Assembly (NCBI GenBank): GCA_012184525.1
Contig: WOFQ01000017.1
Span: 186,001-250,000, forward strand
Direction: 5' to 3'
From: Xenoacremonium recifei
Lineage: Eukaryota; Ascomycota; Sordariomycetes; Hypocreales; Nectriaceae
DNA: 64,000 nt
Part shown: positions 22,618-34,325 of the stretch, one piece after another
Layout of the letters: every line of letters begins with the position of its first letter
How positions within the stretch are numbered: position 1 is the first letter of the stretch
Translations under genes and position numbers: made by a program
The notes under the pieces: generated by a model
Database searches by the model: none
What the model saw: the letters and a program-made list of their open reading frames with translations, nothing else
Told to the model about the DNA's origin: nothing

Positions 22618-22625
22618 ATACTGAA

Positions 22626-22840
22626 TGTACAGATTACATACCACCCCGGGTGCCGGGGGGGTGGGGGGTGGGGTGGTCATACACACAACCTACAGATAAA
22701 ACATACCCCCAATATAACACACACAACTATATATATTACACAGAGCTATATACATATATTATAATACATATTATCCTGTCAACCGACTTCCTATCAACCA
22801 ATTTCCTAGCCGCAGATCATAGCCGTATTGTCTATAGCTG
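22626..22840 (-). repeat. GT-rich repeat, copy 2 (inverted to 14623-14775)
   Basis: Reads CACCCCGGGTGCC, GGGGTGGTCATACACAC, then ACACACAACTATAT, the reverse-complement order of the copy near 14.7 kb. Both copies sit next to a hAT-type terminus. Identity of the repeat is unknown. Confidence 0.55.
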
Positions 22841-22857
22841 TGTGTGTTATCTGGAAC

Positions 22858-24382
22858 CAGGGATATGAAATTATTCCTTAGTTTTTAGTATTAATTTAGT
22901 CCGACTAAGACTAATTAGTATTATTCCACAGGTGGAAAAGACTAAGAATTCTTAGTCTTAGTCCGGACTAAAGATTGTTAGTATTATTCCACTGACTAAA
23001 AAGATTAAAAATCCTTAATCCGACTAAAACTAATATTAAGGATTTTTAGTTTAGTCTTTGGTCCTTTTTTAGTCCTTTTAGTATTTCTTATATTATTAAT
23101 ATATTTAGTTAATCCCTATATTTTTCCTATTTATATAGTAATATATATATATATATATATATATTCCTATTATATATTATATTGTTATATATTATATATA
23201 TAATATACCAATTTCTATTTTATAGATAATATTACAAGGTGGAATTTAACTTATTATATAATTTCAGTTGCTCTTCTATTAAAAGAGCCTCTGACTTATA
23301 TATATAAAAATACCACTAATAAGGAATTTAAATCTATATTCCTTCAAGACCCTAATTAGCTAGCCCTAAAAGAGCTAGAAAAGATATTTAAGGTCTTTTT
23401 AAATCCTTCTATTAAGCTTCAGGGCCAGATTTATATAACCCTACTAAAAGGGCTTTTATATATTTATTAAATATATAAAAAGCTAGAAGAGCTTCATAGA
23501 GTCTTTTCAAATAAGTCTAAAAGCCCTAATTTAGTAAGTTTATTTATATTTCTAGTATATTTATAATATATATATATACATATAATTTACTAATTATTAT
23601 TAGGCTTTTTATTCTAATTATTCTAAAGCTATTATAAAAGGCTTAGAAAAATGAGAAAAATACTTCCCTGAAAAGCTCTCTTTTTCTTCCTTAAAAAAAT
23701 ATAAGCCTTTTTTATTCAGTATAATATTAGACCCTAGGTTCAAATTACTGCATTTTGAACCTAAAGGCCAATTATATTACTATAAAGATATAAAAGATGA
23801 TATTTTCAAGCTTTCTAAGCAAGAGTTTTACCGGTAAGCTATATATATTATATATATATACTAAGTTTCTATAGGGTTAAAGACGAAAAGGAGGGCTATA
23901 TAAATCAGTCCTCTATTAATTTATTATATGATGAATTAATTGAGGATATATATAATATTAACTCCCCTATATATGAAGAAAATTTAAATTCAGAAAATGA
24001 ATTATATATAGGGGCTACTAATAAAGAAGAAGAATTTTCTATATATTTGAAAGAAAATACAGTTAATCAGAATATGAGTATTATATATATATATTATACT
24101 AATATTTACTAGACTAATATATTAGAATATTGGAAGACTCAATATATTCGATTTCTAATATTAAGTATACTAGCTAGGCGTTTTCTAGCTATTCCAGCTA
24201 CTTCTACTGCTATTAAAAGCATGTTTTCTATTAGTAATAATATTAATACTAAAAATAGGAACCAGCTAGCTTCTCAGACAGTTAAGCAGCTAATTTTATT
24301 CAAAAGCTGGAAATTAAATACTCTAGATAGGTTAGAAAAGGAGTTAAAAGAGGAAGAAGGAGAAGAGGATATTGAAGTCTAA
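22858..24382 (+). mobile_element. hAT transposon relic with transposase remnant
   Basis: Starts CAGGGATATGAAATTATTCC, the same terminus as the miniature copies, followed by their subterminal words, and then carries a transposase. I found no right terminus; the element seems cut off before the insertion at 24477. The shared terminus makes this the likely source family of the transposase that mobilised A-D. The preceding octamer is TCTGGAAC, with no partner found. Confidence 0.65.
23350..24382 (+). pseudogene. Decayed hAT transposase, C-terminal half
   Basis: Three readable blocks. About 23360-23540: LALKELEKIFKVF, then a LQGQIYITLLKGLL segment, typical of the hAT region before the last catalytic part. 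About 23620-23834: contains LDPRFKLLHF, a hallmark of hAT proteins, with TGA at 23652-23654 where Trp is expected; it ends at a GTAAGC splice donor. 24128-24382: the hAT dimerisation domain, recognisable from LARRFLAIPATSTAIKSMF, then RNQLASQTVKQLILFKSW, and a natural stop at 24380. Several other stops break the gene. The N-terminal BED finger and first catalytic Asp cannot be read. Confidence 0.75.
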
Positions 24383-24476
24383 TTATATATATATATATAT
24401 ATATTTACTATATAAAAAAGGTGTAGTAAGTCCAGTAAATATGGTAGAAGTTATTAGTCTATTATATATAGCTATA

Positions 24477-24987
24477 ACGTAAGTGCATAGCGAGTGAAGC
24501 AGCATAGCGAGTGAAACAGTTCTTATCGCTAGTAAAATCCAGTTTTTAAAAAAACCATTAAAAATCTAATTACAGATTAATTAAAAAGTCTTTTCTATTA
24601 TAGATTAGCGATAAGAATAAAGTATTTTGTAGAATTTTTACTATATTCTCTCTTTATTCTAATATAGCTAAAATAAATATTCTTCTTATCAGAGCCCCAC
24701 TTTTCTTATATCTCTAAAACTATGTAAGTAGAATTTTAAGGGAATTAATATATAACCTTTTATAATATAAATAAGCTATTTTAAAGTTTCTAGCTATTTT
24801 AATTAAAGTATAAGAATTTTATAATTTTTTGGAAAATCCGATTTTACTAGTGATAAGAACTGTTTCACTCGCTATGCTGGTTCACTCGCTATGCTGGTTC
24901 ACTCGCTATGCTGGTTCACTCGCTATGCTGGTTCACTCGCTATGCTGGTTCACTCGCTATGCTGGTTCACTCGCTATGCACTTACGT
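24477..24987. mobile_element. 511-bp TA-flanked element with 17-bp repeat ends (H)
   Basis: Left end ACGTAAGTGCATAGCGAGTG, right end the inverted form, with TA at 24475-24476 and 24988-24989. The inverted match includes CATAGCGAGTGAA units and then continues into CAGTTCTTATCGCTAGTAAA on the left against its inverse on the right, so the TIR is over 50 bp even though repeat number differs. The interior is AT-degenerate with no coding sequence. Confidence 0.75.
24863..24980 (+). repeat. Seven copies of a 17-bp tandem repeat
   Basis: The unit TTCACTCGCTATGCTGG starts near 24864, 24881, 24898, 24915, 24932, 24949 and 24966, nearly perfectly repeated and not RIP-mutated. The left end of the same element carries only two inverted units (24484-24515). 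The array lies within the right TIR of element H. Confidence 0.85.
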
Positions 24988-24989
24988 TA

Positions 24990-25995
24990 CCCAGTACGAT
25001 CAAGGATAGATCCTGTGAGAAACTCCGTTACCGGGCACTACGCTTGTCTGCATATGCACCTCGCATGATTAGACCGAAGCAAGTATCAGCCAAGACACTT
25101 CCACAAAAGTCGACCTCACGAGGGTCAGCGCGGTTAGAATCGTTGTCTTCTAGGGTAGGACGGGACATCGAATGACGTCTTCTCCCTTGATCGGCAATGT
25201 TCGGCAATAACTCGCACTCTTCCAGCGTTGATATGCCCCCATGAAGTGGGTTTTCAAGTCACAAACCCCATGCCAAACTCCACACTCAGGGCGCTCAACT
25301 CTCCGCAGCGTAGTATTGCGGGCCTTTTGAAGCCCATGGGGATGCCTCCATCTGCCCGATATCGCCAGGATTTACTCACGTGGAAGTCATAACGCCCGCC
25401 AGAGCCCCTCAAAGAAGAGAGCACGGATGCGGAGAGTCCGCTAAGAAACGCTCTCAGTGGATCTATTGGCGTGACAAAGCACGGTATTGCGGAACGTGAC
25501 CGTAGTATCTCGACTCACGGATCCGCACTAAGGAGAAAAGCTGTTGCCTGTCGCCCCAGCGACCTTAACCCTCACGAGTAAGGTAGGGAAGAGTTTTGTC
25601 TGGGAGTTGGGTACGATAGACGTCTTATGTAAAGCGGTAATGCTGTTTTCGATTCTGATTCGTGCGCATAAGACAAGAAGGGCTCTCCCTCAGGTCCACA
25701 GTCGATCGTTCTTGAACCAGAGAGGCTGGAAACCTGATGTTCAAGAATCAGAAGAAAGAGCCTCATAGGATTCAGCACACTCTCAGATGGTCTCAAGCAG
25801 TGGTGCCTCTTTTCCCGCTCCTATCACAATGCATCGTGAAGCCCCATATGGAGTTGTGGCGACGCGGAGGTGGGTTTTGCGTTGGGGTTGCTCTGAATCA
25901 GACAATGTCCATGTGCCCACGACCTTTATAGTTATATAAGACGCAGATCTCCCCAACTTTGGGTTTCTGGACAGCGGTCTGCCAAATCAGCAAAA
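24990..25995. other. Normal-GC intergenic sequence
   Basis: Composition returns to normal immediately after element H. Short frames on both strands conflict and none is convincing. The right end is the promoter of the sugar transporter. Confidence 0.5.
25933..25940 (+). promoter_or_regulatory. TATA box of the sugar transporter
   Basis: TATATAAG 56 bp ahead of the start codon at 25996. Confidence 0.6.
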
Positions 25996-27746
25996 ATGGA
26001 GCGCCTTCCAGGTTTCAACGTCGCAAACCATCTGGAGAAGCGTAAGCTTCTTATTGCAGTGAACTGTGTTGCTGCCCTCTCCATCTTCTTCTTCGGCTAT
26101 GACCAAGGTATGATGAGTGGCGTTAACAACGCCAGAGACTACGTCGATCTGATGGGCTTTGGCTACATCGATGAGAGCACGGGCAGTCCTGTTGTGACGA
26201 ACAGTCTCTTGCAGGGTGGTATTGTCTCCGTATACTATCTTGGTACTCTCTTCGGCTGCCTGCTAGGTGGTTGGGTAGGTGATAAGATTGGTAGGATCAA
26301 GACCATTGCCCTTGGTGCTGCTTGGGCGGTCGTCGGTGCTTCTCTCCAGTGTTCAGCTCAAAATCATGATTGGATGATCTGCGGTAAGTCTTGAATCCGT
26401 TGCCATTAGTACTTGGGCAATTGCTGAATATCAATGAAGCGCGTGCTGTCAACGGAATTGGAACCGGTATCTTGAATGCCATTGTTCCTGTATGGGCTAC
26501 TGAGACCGCAGAGCACACGTCTCGCGGCCAATTCATTGCTATCGAGTTCACGCTGAACATCCTTGGTGTTGTTGTCGCTTACTGGCTGGAGTTTGGCCTC
26601 TCCTTTATCGATGGAGGTCGCTCACAGTTCCAATGGCGGTTCCCCATTGCGTTCCAAATCATTCCGCTTCTGTTCCTCTTTGCTGTGGTGTGGTTCTTCC
26701 CCGAGTCCCCCCGTTGGTTGGTGAAGATGGACCGCGATGATGAAGCACAGTTCATCCTTCGTCGTCTTCGTGGATCGAGCGCGGAGGACCTGGCTCGAGT
26801 CAATGCTGAGTACAATGACATTCGAAACATTGTACTACTCGAGCAGAAGGAATCCCAAAAGAACTCGTATCTCCACATGCTGTTTGGTGTTGGCTCAGGT
26901 GAACTGCACACCGGCCGACGTGTACAGCTTGTCATCTGGTAGGTAAATATCCTTTCTCGTTATTACCTGGGTCGCTAACAAACTAGGCTGCAAATTATCC
27001 AGGAATGGGTTGGCATCGCCGGCGTCACGGTTTATGCTCCTACCATCTTTCGTATCGCAGGCTTCAGCACTGAAAAGAGCAATTGGATAAGCGGGCTAAA
27101 CAACATCTTTTACATGTTCGCGACTCTAATCTGCGTATTCACACTGGACCGCATCGGCCGTCGCTGGACGTTGTACTGGGGAGCTGTTGGACAAGGAATT
27201 GCCATGTTTCTGGCTGCAGCTTTCTCCAAGCTTGGCCAGGATGCTTCCAAGAATGGGGATATTGACAAGGCCAACTCTTATGGTGCTGCAGCTGCCTCCT
27301 TCGTATTTATATTCACGTCTGTCTTTGGAGCTACCTGGCTGACAGTTCCCTGGCTCTACCCGGCCGAGATCTTCCCTCTACAAGTTCGAGCCAAAGGGAA
27401 TGCTTGGGGTGTTTTCGGATGGAGTATTGGCAATGGCTGGCTAACGCTACTCTGCCCCGTTATGTTCAACAATATTGGCGAGAACACCTTGCACATCTTC
27501 GGCGCATGTAACTTCCTTGCTATCCCGATGGTTTGGGCGCTCTATCCCGAGAGTAATCAGCGAACCCTTGAGGAAATGGATCTACTCTTTGCAGCGGATA
27601 CCCCATGGGTCTGGGATGCGGAGGAGACTTTTGCGAGACTCAAGGCTGAGAAGCCAGAGCTTTCTACCGCTACCCAGGGTCGACGAATTTCGGATCCCGA
27701 GGGAGGAGTCGTAGAGAAGACGGAAGCTGTGGGATATGAGTCTTGA
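25996..27746 (+). CDS. MFS sugar transporter
   Basis: Three exons (25996-26383, 26440-26938, 26987-27746) give 548 residues with the usual twelve hydrophobic segments. Sugar-porter signatures are present in order: FGYDQGMMSGV in helix 1, GGWVGDKIGRIKT between helices 2 and 3, NGIGTG spanning the first splice site, PESPRWLVK before the central loop, LDRIGRRW between helices 8 and 9, and PAEIFPLQVRAKG before helix 11. Fungal proteins of this type bring hexoses, pentoses, lactose or quinate across the plasma membrane by proton symport. Which sugar is unknown. The second acceptor was chosen at 26439 because it restores ICARAVNGIGTG; the nearer AG at 26409 would insert residues into a helix. Confidence 0.9.
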
Positions 27747-29569
27747 ACGTTCTAAGAGAAGTGGGATAACTGGGTACTATGTCCTGCGAGAGCAACACCT
27801 CGAAATGGTTCCAAAGTATTGTGACCCTCGGAGATCTAAGATACGTGTTCAGATCTTTTGCTAATGAATGTTAAACACTTCATTTGAACATAACCCTAAG
27901 TATTACAATACCAAATCCTTCTGTGAGGAATCGAAGATGGGCACACACTACTATTGAGGTCCGATCCGGAGGAGCTAGCTAGTTCTTCAAGCTAGAAATA
28001 CGACATCATTATGATATCCATCGTGTTTTCATTGAAAAGGATCCCTGTTCGATTCTAATCTGCATTGGGCAAGAACGATGAAGACACGTCGACAAGACTA
28101 CCGAACTATAGAATAAGTCCCTAACGGTTACTGTGTCAGTTCCCTATGTCATCTCTAAAACCTATCTCGCGGTTTCATCTACACGTGGGGTCACCAGGGC
28201 CTGAACACATCTGATACTATATTGTCAAGACATTGATATGTGGTGATCATACATATTCTCTTCTGTGTGTTGGTCGTTAACTGTCTGGGGATTCCATGCA
28301 AGGTAGAGAGTGTTTATCGTCTCTTTAGAACCAATGCCTACATGAACATGTTAACTGCCACTAGAGCAAAAATAATTTGAATAGCTATGCCCCAGCTTTA
28401 AGTTCTCGGGGTATACTACTGCCCATCTCATATTGTCCCGGGACACTTTCTTCCCGCTGCTTGGCAAGCTCATTACATTGGGCGTTCTCCTTGGAAATAC
28501 TTGCATTATCCCGAATTTCCGAGAGTACGATGCTGCCACTTGAATTCTGTACTTCCTCCTCAGTCATTTAGCATTACGCCCAGGAGATTGAAGGTAAATC
28601 GTCCAAAGTCATTGTACGAGTTGTATTATGGTATTATTTTGGGCGACGGCCTTAGAGGTTAATCGATTCAAGAAATAAAATATATAGTTATCTGAAGGGG
28701 AACCCTTGGAAACAAGTCATCTTCCCTCCTATGGCAGCCTTGTGGGTAATAATGGTGAGTCAGAAAGCCAAACTAAAGTTGGGTTACAGGAGTAAAAACA
28801 TAGTCGGAATCAATGTTATCTTGTACTCGCCTGGCTCAACCCTCCAAAACTTCGGAACAGACGGAGTGAAACTCGGTCTAACAGGTCTCGTATTCCGTGG
28901 ATTTCGTCAGGTCATTAATTAAGCTTAGTGGCTCGTCCAAGATTAACTCATCCTTGGCGCCCTGGCTAGACCAGAAGAAAAATCTCCCCTGGCAGGCCTA
29001 AACGCCGCCGAATGCTTCTCACTAATCAGGACTGGCAGCTGGCAGCACTCGCCCCGCCTGTGCCGTCGGAGGAGACGGATCGACGACAGGCATTTGAGCT
29101 TGATGAGGCAAACTGAGCGAGCTCAATCAAGTCCATGTCACTAAGGACCATCCTGGCTGGTGGCTTAGACATTGCACTCTGAATGGCCTTGTTTCACAGG
29201 GCCAATCTTAGTCGAGTCAACCTGCTCCTTCGGATCATTCTACCGAGTCCAGACCGGCTTGGTGCCTGGTCCACCCCCTGAAAGGGATTTCATGAGCAGC
29301 GTGAACTGAAGATGCGCAGCCCTATAGCTACGCTTGTTCCTACGCTAGACTGTTGAAGTACAAGGATGAGCGACCACATGTCATCGTCCATCGATCGTGC
29401 AAAACTCTCCTGAGACTCCCATGCCTAAATGATGTAAATTGACGAGCCGTTGCTTCTTTAAGACTGTCGCGCGACGCTCTGTCCCAGTCCCTCATTCTCT
29501 CATTCCATTCCACCACGCTCGTTTCAATCACTTTTAATTTTTCCACTGCCGTTCTGGCCGCTGTCTAAG
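27747..29569. other. 1.8-kb intergenic region, no gene seen
   Basis: Only short unsupported frames. The last 200 bp before 29570 are CT-rich and probably form the promoter and leader of the chitinase gene. Confidence 0.5.
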
Positions 29570-32437
29570 ATGGCGTTCCGGACGAGCCGTGTGTCGCTCC
29601 TTGCATCTAATTTTGCCATCTTCCTCACATTCATTCTGTCCGCTACTGCGTCCTCCGACGTCAACCTCGTCCCACCGATCCAGAAAATCGAAGTCCGGGA
29701 TCCCATTTCTTCAGCACTTGTCAATGGGTGCCCTCAACCCTGCAGCGTCTTGGGCTCTAATCCTGCCAACTGGACCCAGCTTTACAGTCAAGATGAGCTC
29801 ATGGCGTGTGACCAACCACTCCTTTTTGTGTTTAATGTGCAGAATGCCCCGAATGAATACAACACTATCCAGGCGTCTACCCAGTCATCTTCCGAAGCCA
29901 CGTTGACTCGCAAAGACGCTATAAATGGCGAGGCTCCTCAGGTTGCTCGACGATCCGTGACCGTTTCGAACAACTGTGGTGCTGGGGACGGAAGTGTCGC
30001 AAAGACATTGCTTTTCGGCCCTAGAAGTGTTGTCGAGAGTGGAACTGATGCTGTGGCAGCAGCCGAACTCCTGACCCAATACATGGAAAACGACGCGACG
30101 TGTGGGACAACACTCATTCTCTCAAAATCTGGAGCTGCTATTGTCGGCATCTACAAGGGTGCTGATGTTCAAAATGATGGGGTTTCCAGCATCATCCAGC
30201 AATCGTGGTAAGTGTTCTTAAATATAGGGAGTTCGGCATCTTCTAACCTTTGTGACGTAGTGCGTATTCTTTTTCTTGAAGATTGTCTCTCTTTTGTGCT
30301 CGTTCAAGAAACCTCGAGTCACAGAAGTTGAGATATGTAGAACTTTATTAACGTCCATGATTAGTGAATTATCTGGGCCAGGGCACTCAGGTCGTCCAAA
30401 TTTGCGACTCGAACGATGTACGAGCTGAAACAGTGGGAATCTTTGCTACCAATGCGGCGAACGGAATGTCTGACGTCCAGAATGCGCTCAAGACTTGGGC
30501 GAATGGCAAATGCTTGCCGGCCGAAGGCACCCAGGAAACCATCAACTTGGACGTTCTCACCGTCGGAAGTGTTCAATCACGAAGCGTCGAGCTGCGGTCG
30601 CGATTTACTGGGATGGAGAATCTTATTTCGCCCAGAGCCAATTGCAAGACCATTGCAGTCCAATCCGGTGATAGTTGCGCTTCTCTGGCCAAGCGATGCA
30701 AGATCACGGCCGCAAACTTCAGCAAATATAACCCCAAGGCCAACCTTTGTTCCACTCTGATGCCAAAACAACTGGTCTGTTGCACCGCAGGTACGCTTCC
30801 TGACAACATGCCGAAGCCTCTAGCGGATGGAACTTGTTTCACCTACGCGATCAAGGCGGGTGACTCTTGCTATTCTATTGCACAGAGTTATAATATCAAC
30901 CAGAACAGTATCCCCGGACTGAACAAAAACACATTTGGCTGGGCTGGCTGTAACCGTTTACAGATTGGACAGAGGATTTGCCTGAGCGCAGGAACATCTC
31001 CTCTGCCAGCTCCCATTTCTGGCGCTGTCTGAGGCCCCCAGGTCCCCGGGACTAAGAAGCCAGCTGGTGCGAAGACAGGATGGGACCTAGTCGGGTTGAA
31101 TCCTTGCCCCCTCAATGCTTGCTGTTCTGGGTTCGGGTTCTGCGGGACGACAGGTGACTTCTGCACCAACACAACGGCCAAGGGAGGTGCACCAGGGACA
31201 TACAAGGCCAACACTGCTGGCTGCATATCTAACTGTGGCACGTCGATCGTTGGTAACTCGAAGCCTCCAGCCAACTTTCTCAGTGTTGGATATTTCCAAG
31301 GCTACAATCTCGGAAGGCCCTGCCTTAACATGGATGTTGGAAATCTGACCTCGGTCAAGACGTCCTATACTCATGTTCACTTTGCATTCGCTGGACTCAC
31401 GACTACATTCGGTGTGAGTTTGGATAGCACTGTTTCTCAGCAATTCACCAAATTTGTCGCCCTCAAGGGCCCCTGGAAGAAGATCATCTCATTCGGCGGA
31501 TGGGCGGGCTCTACAGACGCGGCGACGTTCCAGAGATACCGCGATGCGATCACGCCTGCTAATCGCCAGACATTTGCCACTAACGTGATCAATTTTCTCA
31601 ATAAATACAAGCTTGATGGAGTCGACTTTGATTGGGAGTATCCTGGAGCAGAGGATGCCACAGGCGCCAACACTGACGCTGCCAATTACATTCAGTTCTT
31701 GACCTTGATGAGATCAAAACTAGGCAGTAGTGGCAAGACAATGTCAGTTGCGCTGCCCGCAGCTTACTGGTACTTGAAGCCCTTCCCTGTCGCTAAGATG
31801 GCGCCGCTGGTAGACTATCTCGTATACATGACTTACGACCTTCACGGGCAATGGGGTATGTTCATTCTTCATATCATATTACGATTCGAAAGCTGACTTG
31901 CATTGAGACTACGGTAACAAGTATGCTGATTCGGGCTGTCCCACTGGCAACTGTCTTCGGTCTCATGTCAACAAGACCGAGACTCTCAACTCCTTGGTCA
32001 TGATCACAAAAGCCGGCGTTCCACCCTCTAAGATCGTGGTGGGAGTTTCCAGCTATGGCCGAAGCTTCAAGATGCAAAATCCCAGTTGCACCGGACCGAA
32101 CTGCCTGTTTACTGGCAGCTTTAGCGTTTCCCAGGCGGAGCCAGGAGTCTGCACCCAGGATGCAGGATATCTTGCAAATGCAGAGATCACCAACATCATC
32201 GCTAATGCTAACGCAAAGAAACCTGGCGTTACAGCCCAGTCTTGGTATGATGCCGCGTCTGATTCCAACATCATGACATGGGGAACGCAAGGAGAGGGCA
32301 ACGCGAATTGGGTCGCATATATGAGCGACTCGACGAAAGCAGCGCGAAAGGCTTGGATTCAGAAGCTTAACTTTGCTGGAAGCATTGACTGGGCGATCGA
32401 TCTCCAAACATGGTTCTCGCCACAACCATCACTCTAA
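29570..32437 (+). pseudogene. LysM / chitin-binding / GH18 chitinase, interrupted
   Basis: Secreted chitinase of the fungal killer-toxin-like class, apparently broken. Exon 1 (29570-30207) encodes a signal peptide (to about residue 28) and a Cys-containing N-domain. The middle block has two LysM modules (CKTIAVQSGDSCASLAKRC and CFTYAIKAGDSCYSIAQ), a hevein-type chitin-binding domain (NPCPLNACCSGFGFCG) and the GH18 domain with intact catalytic motif DGVDFDWEYP. An intron at 31856-31907 leads to the last exon (31908-32437). Two faults: an in-frame TGA at 31030-31032 between the second LysM and the chitin-binding domain, where relatives usually have Cys, and no splice choice that I could find joins exon 1 to the frame starting near 30365. 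Coding quality downstream is otherwise good, so the loss is recent or the call is affected by sequencing error. Confidence 0.75.
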
Positions 32438-34325
32438 TTAATTTTGCATCGAACCGATCAGCATCATCAAAGTTTGTAGCTCGGCCGGCGGTCTAGCTCC
32501 GTACATATACAGGCAGGCTTTCAATTAAAAATGCCTTGGATCCGCGAGTACTGCGTTCAATGGTTCGAGTTCTACTTAAACCTATCAATCGTAAGCCGAG
32601 GTAATCGCCTAAAGAGTGGATGCAAGTCACATTTATAATATACCCCGTTGGGAGAGACGTGGTTGAAGGCGTGACCAGTGAGATGATGCTTCAAATATCC
32701 GATTATCGCTGCGACGGAGATTGCTTCGGGCTCAGGCTACCAACGTCGGCTACATTGATCCATACTTCCATCGAGACAAACGCCGAAAACGCGAAGCGTG
32801 TCAGTTCGGCCAAAGGACGATGCACAAACATCTCACTACTCGATTAAGACTTGGAAACGGTCCAAGTAGCGCACATCCCATCTCCAATCAAGGCGCAGCA
32901 GTGAGAACTCTGCCTTACGTGACATGGTTCCCGGAGCCTATCTCCGGGTAAGACGAGTCAAACGCAAGTCACCCAATTCCTCCCAACAAACACCTCATTG
33001 CGTGATGCGAAAATTATACGAAATATCTTTTGGTCTTGAGGAAGAATTTGACTTCATGAAATAGCTGCTTTAAAGTAAATGCAACTTCTTGAGTCCAGAG
33101 AATCACTGCGACGTAGCGCAAGGGTTGTTTCTCGCTGGCCAGTCGCAGACGCGAGCCGAAATCTCCCGGGCAGACGGCACGCTAGGTCAATCTATTTACC
33201 AGTTCCTCACTCCCCATGGGGAGGGAGAACTCCATGTCTCAGCGCCACCGATCTGATGAATGGAGAAGCCCTGATCGTGGAGAAAACCTCTCGATGCCGA
33301 ACAGTCCAGGTCCAGAACTTGCGAAGGAATCCCCGTCCTACGTTGATCTAGGCGCCCCGAGTCAGCATCAAACTCATCACACCACCTCAAACTCTCTTTT
33401 CAGTCCGGAGGCTAGACCTTCCAGCCCTAAGTAGAAAGTAGAAAGACAGCTGGGGGTCGGAAACAGTCCTCGAGCTGTTCCGCGGAGTGATCCCGACTGA
33501 GATGGAGGGGGCGGCCAAATTGCCTGGTTCCTTAAACTTCTGCCTAGACATCAGGAGACGGCTAGCGAGGTTATATCCAATCAAGGGTTGCTTCGATGAG
33601 GGCCTCGTTCCCCCGGACTAAGCTAAGGGAACCAGTAATCGCCAACGCTCCCCCACCAAGACGTTGGTGATCATCTCCTCCCCGCATGAAATGGATGGAC
33701 TAACCATGCATTAACCATGCATCCTCACGTAAGAGACGTCATGGCCCTGTTTCTTCTCACCGACCTGAAGTCAGCCATGCAGCCCAGGGGTCGCCACGTT
33801 TCTCGGGCCTCTCAGGCTCTCTCTCTCCAGAGTCTAACCTTTTTATTTGCACGTTCCTGCGGCTGAAGGCCTTTGAGGTTCCTGAACCGGCAGCTCGTCT
33901 CATATCTCGGGCACAGAAGGATGCGGGCAAAGGCAACTTTTATTCTTCTGCCTGGTCAAAGCCCCCTCCACCGCCTCGGAGCTGGACGAATGACTCCAGC
34001 TGACTGCATTTGGCGTCTTGAGAACTAATTTCCTCGTCCAGCATTTTCGGAATGCCGCTGCCACCAAAAGCCCTTGCTCTACGAAAAACCAAACTAGGAG
34101 AGAAAAGTCAAAGAGCTCGCGAAATTTTTGCAAACCGCTGCCTTGACAATCCTCGCGAATTATCCAGAGCCTTTCCTCTTCTGCTGTTAGTCCAATCCGT
34201 TAAGCATCGAAGAGCTAGAGTATAAGGACGCGCGATACTCGACACACACCCAGCAAATACCGCATCACCATGAGTCAACGCCGGGTCGCTTTGTGCTTCT
34301 GCTGAAAAGGTCTCAAAAGTCTTCA
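32438..34325. other. 1.9-kb intergenic region, no gene seen
   Basis: No recognisable gene. Contains the leader of the next gene, including a short upstream frame at 34270-34305. Confidence 0.5.
34270..34305 (+). promoter_or_regulatory. Upstream open reading frame (11 codons)
   Basis: ATG in context CACCATGAG, a good fungal start, opens an 11-codon frame (MSQRRVALCFC) ending at TGA 21 bp before the main ATG at 34326. If transcribed it should reduce initiation at the main start. Confidence 0.4.

Larger units (their letters stand above)
12438..24989. other. AT-rich, RIP-type transposon island
   Basis: From just after the dehydrogenase stop to about 24990 the sequence is overwhelmingly A and T, dominated by TA-rich words, with no intact gene. 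Copies of the same terminal repeats differ mainly by C/T and G/A transitions, and decayed transposase frames carry TAG or TGA where Trp is expected. Both are the known signature of repeat-induced point mutation. Individual elements are listed separately. The borders are abrupt: normal gene sequence resumes within tens of bases at both ends. Confidence 0.9.

Noticed and set aside
24863..24980. CRISPR-like look of the 17-bp repeat array
   Set aside because: Units are contiguous with no spacers, and the locus is a eukaryotic transposon end.
24829..25175. Repetitive frames across the 17-bp array
   Set aside because: A 17-bp unit reads in all three phases, so an open frame is automatic and means nothing.
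31020..31050. Short intron that would skip the TGA in the chitinase
   Set aside because: The only GT...AG pair around it is about 15 bases apart, too short for a fungal intron.
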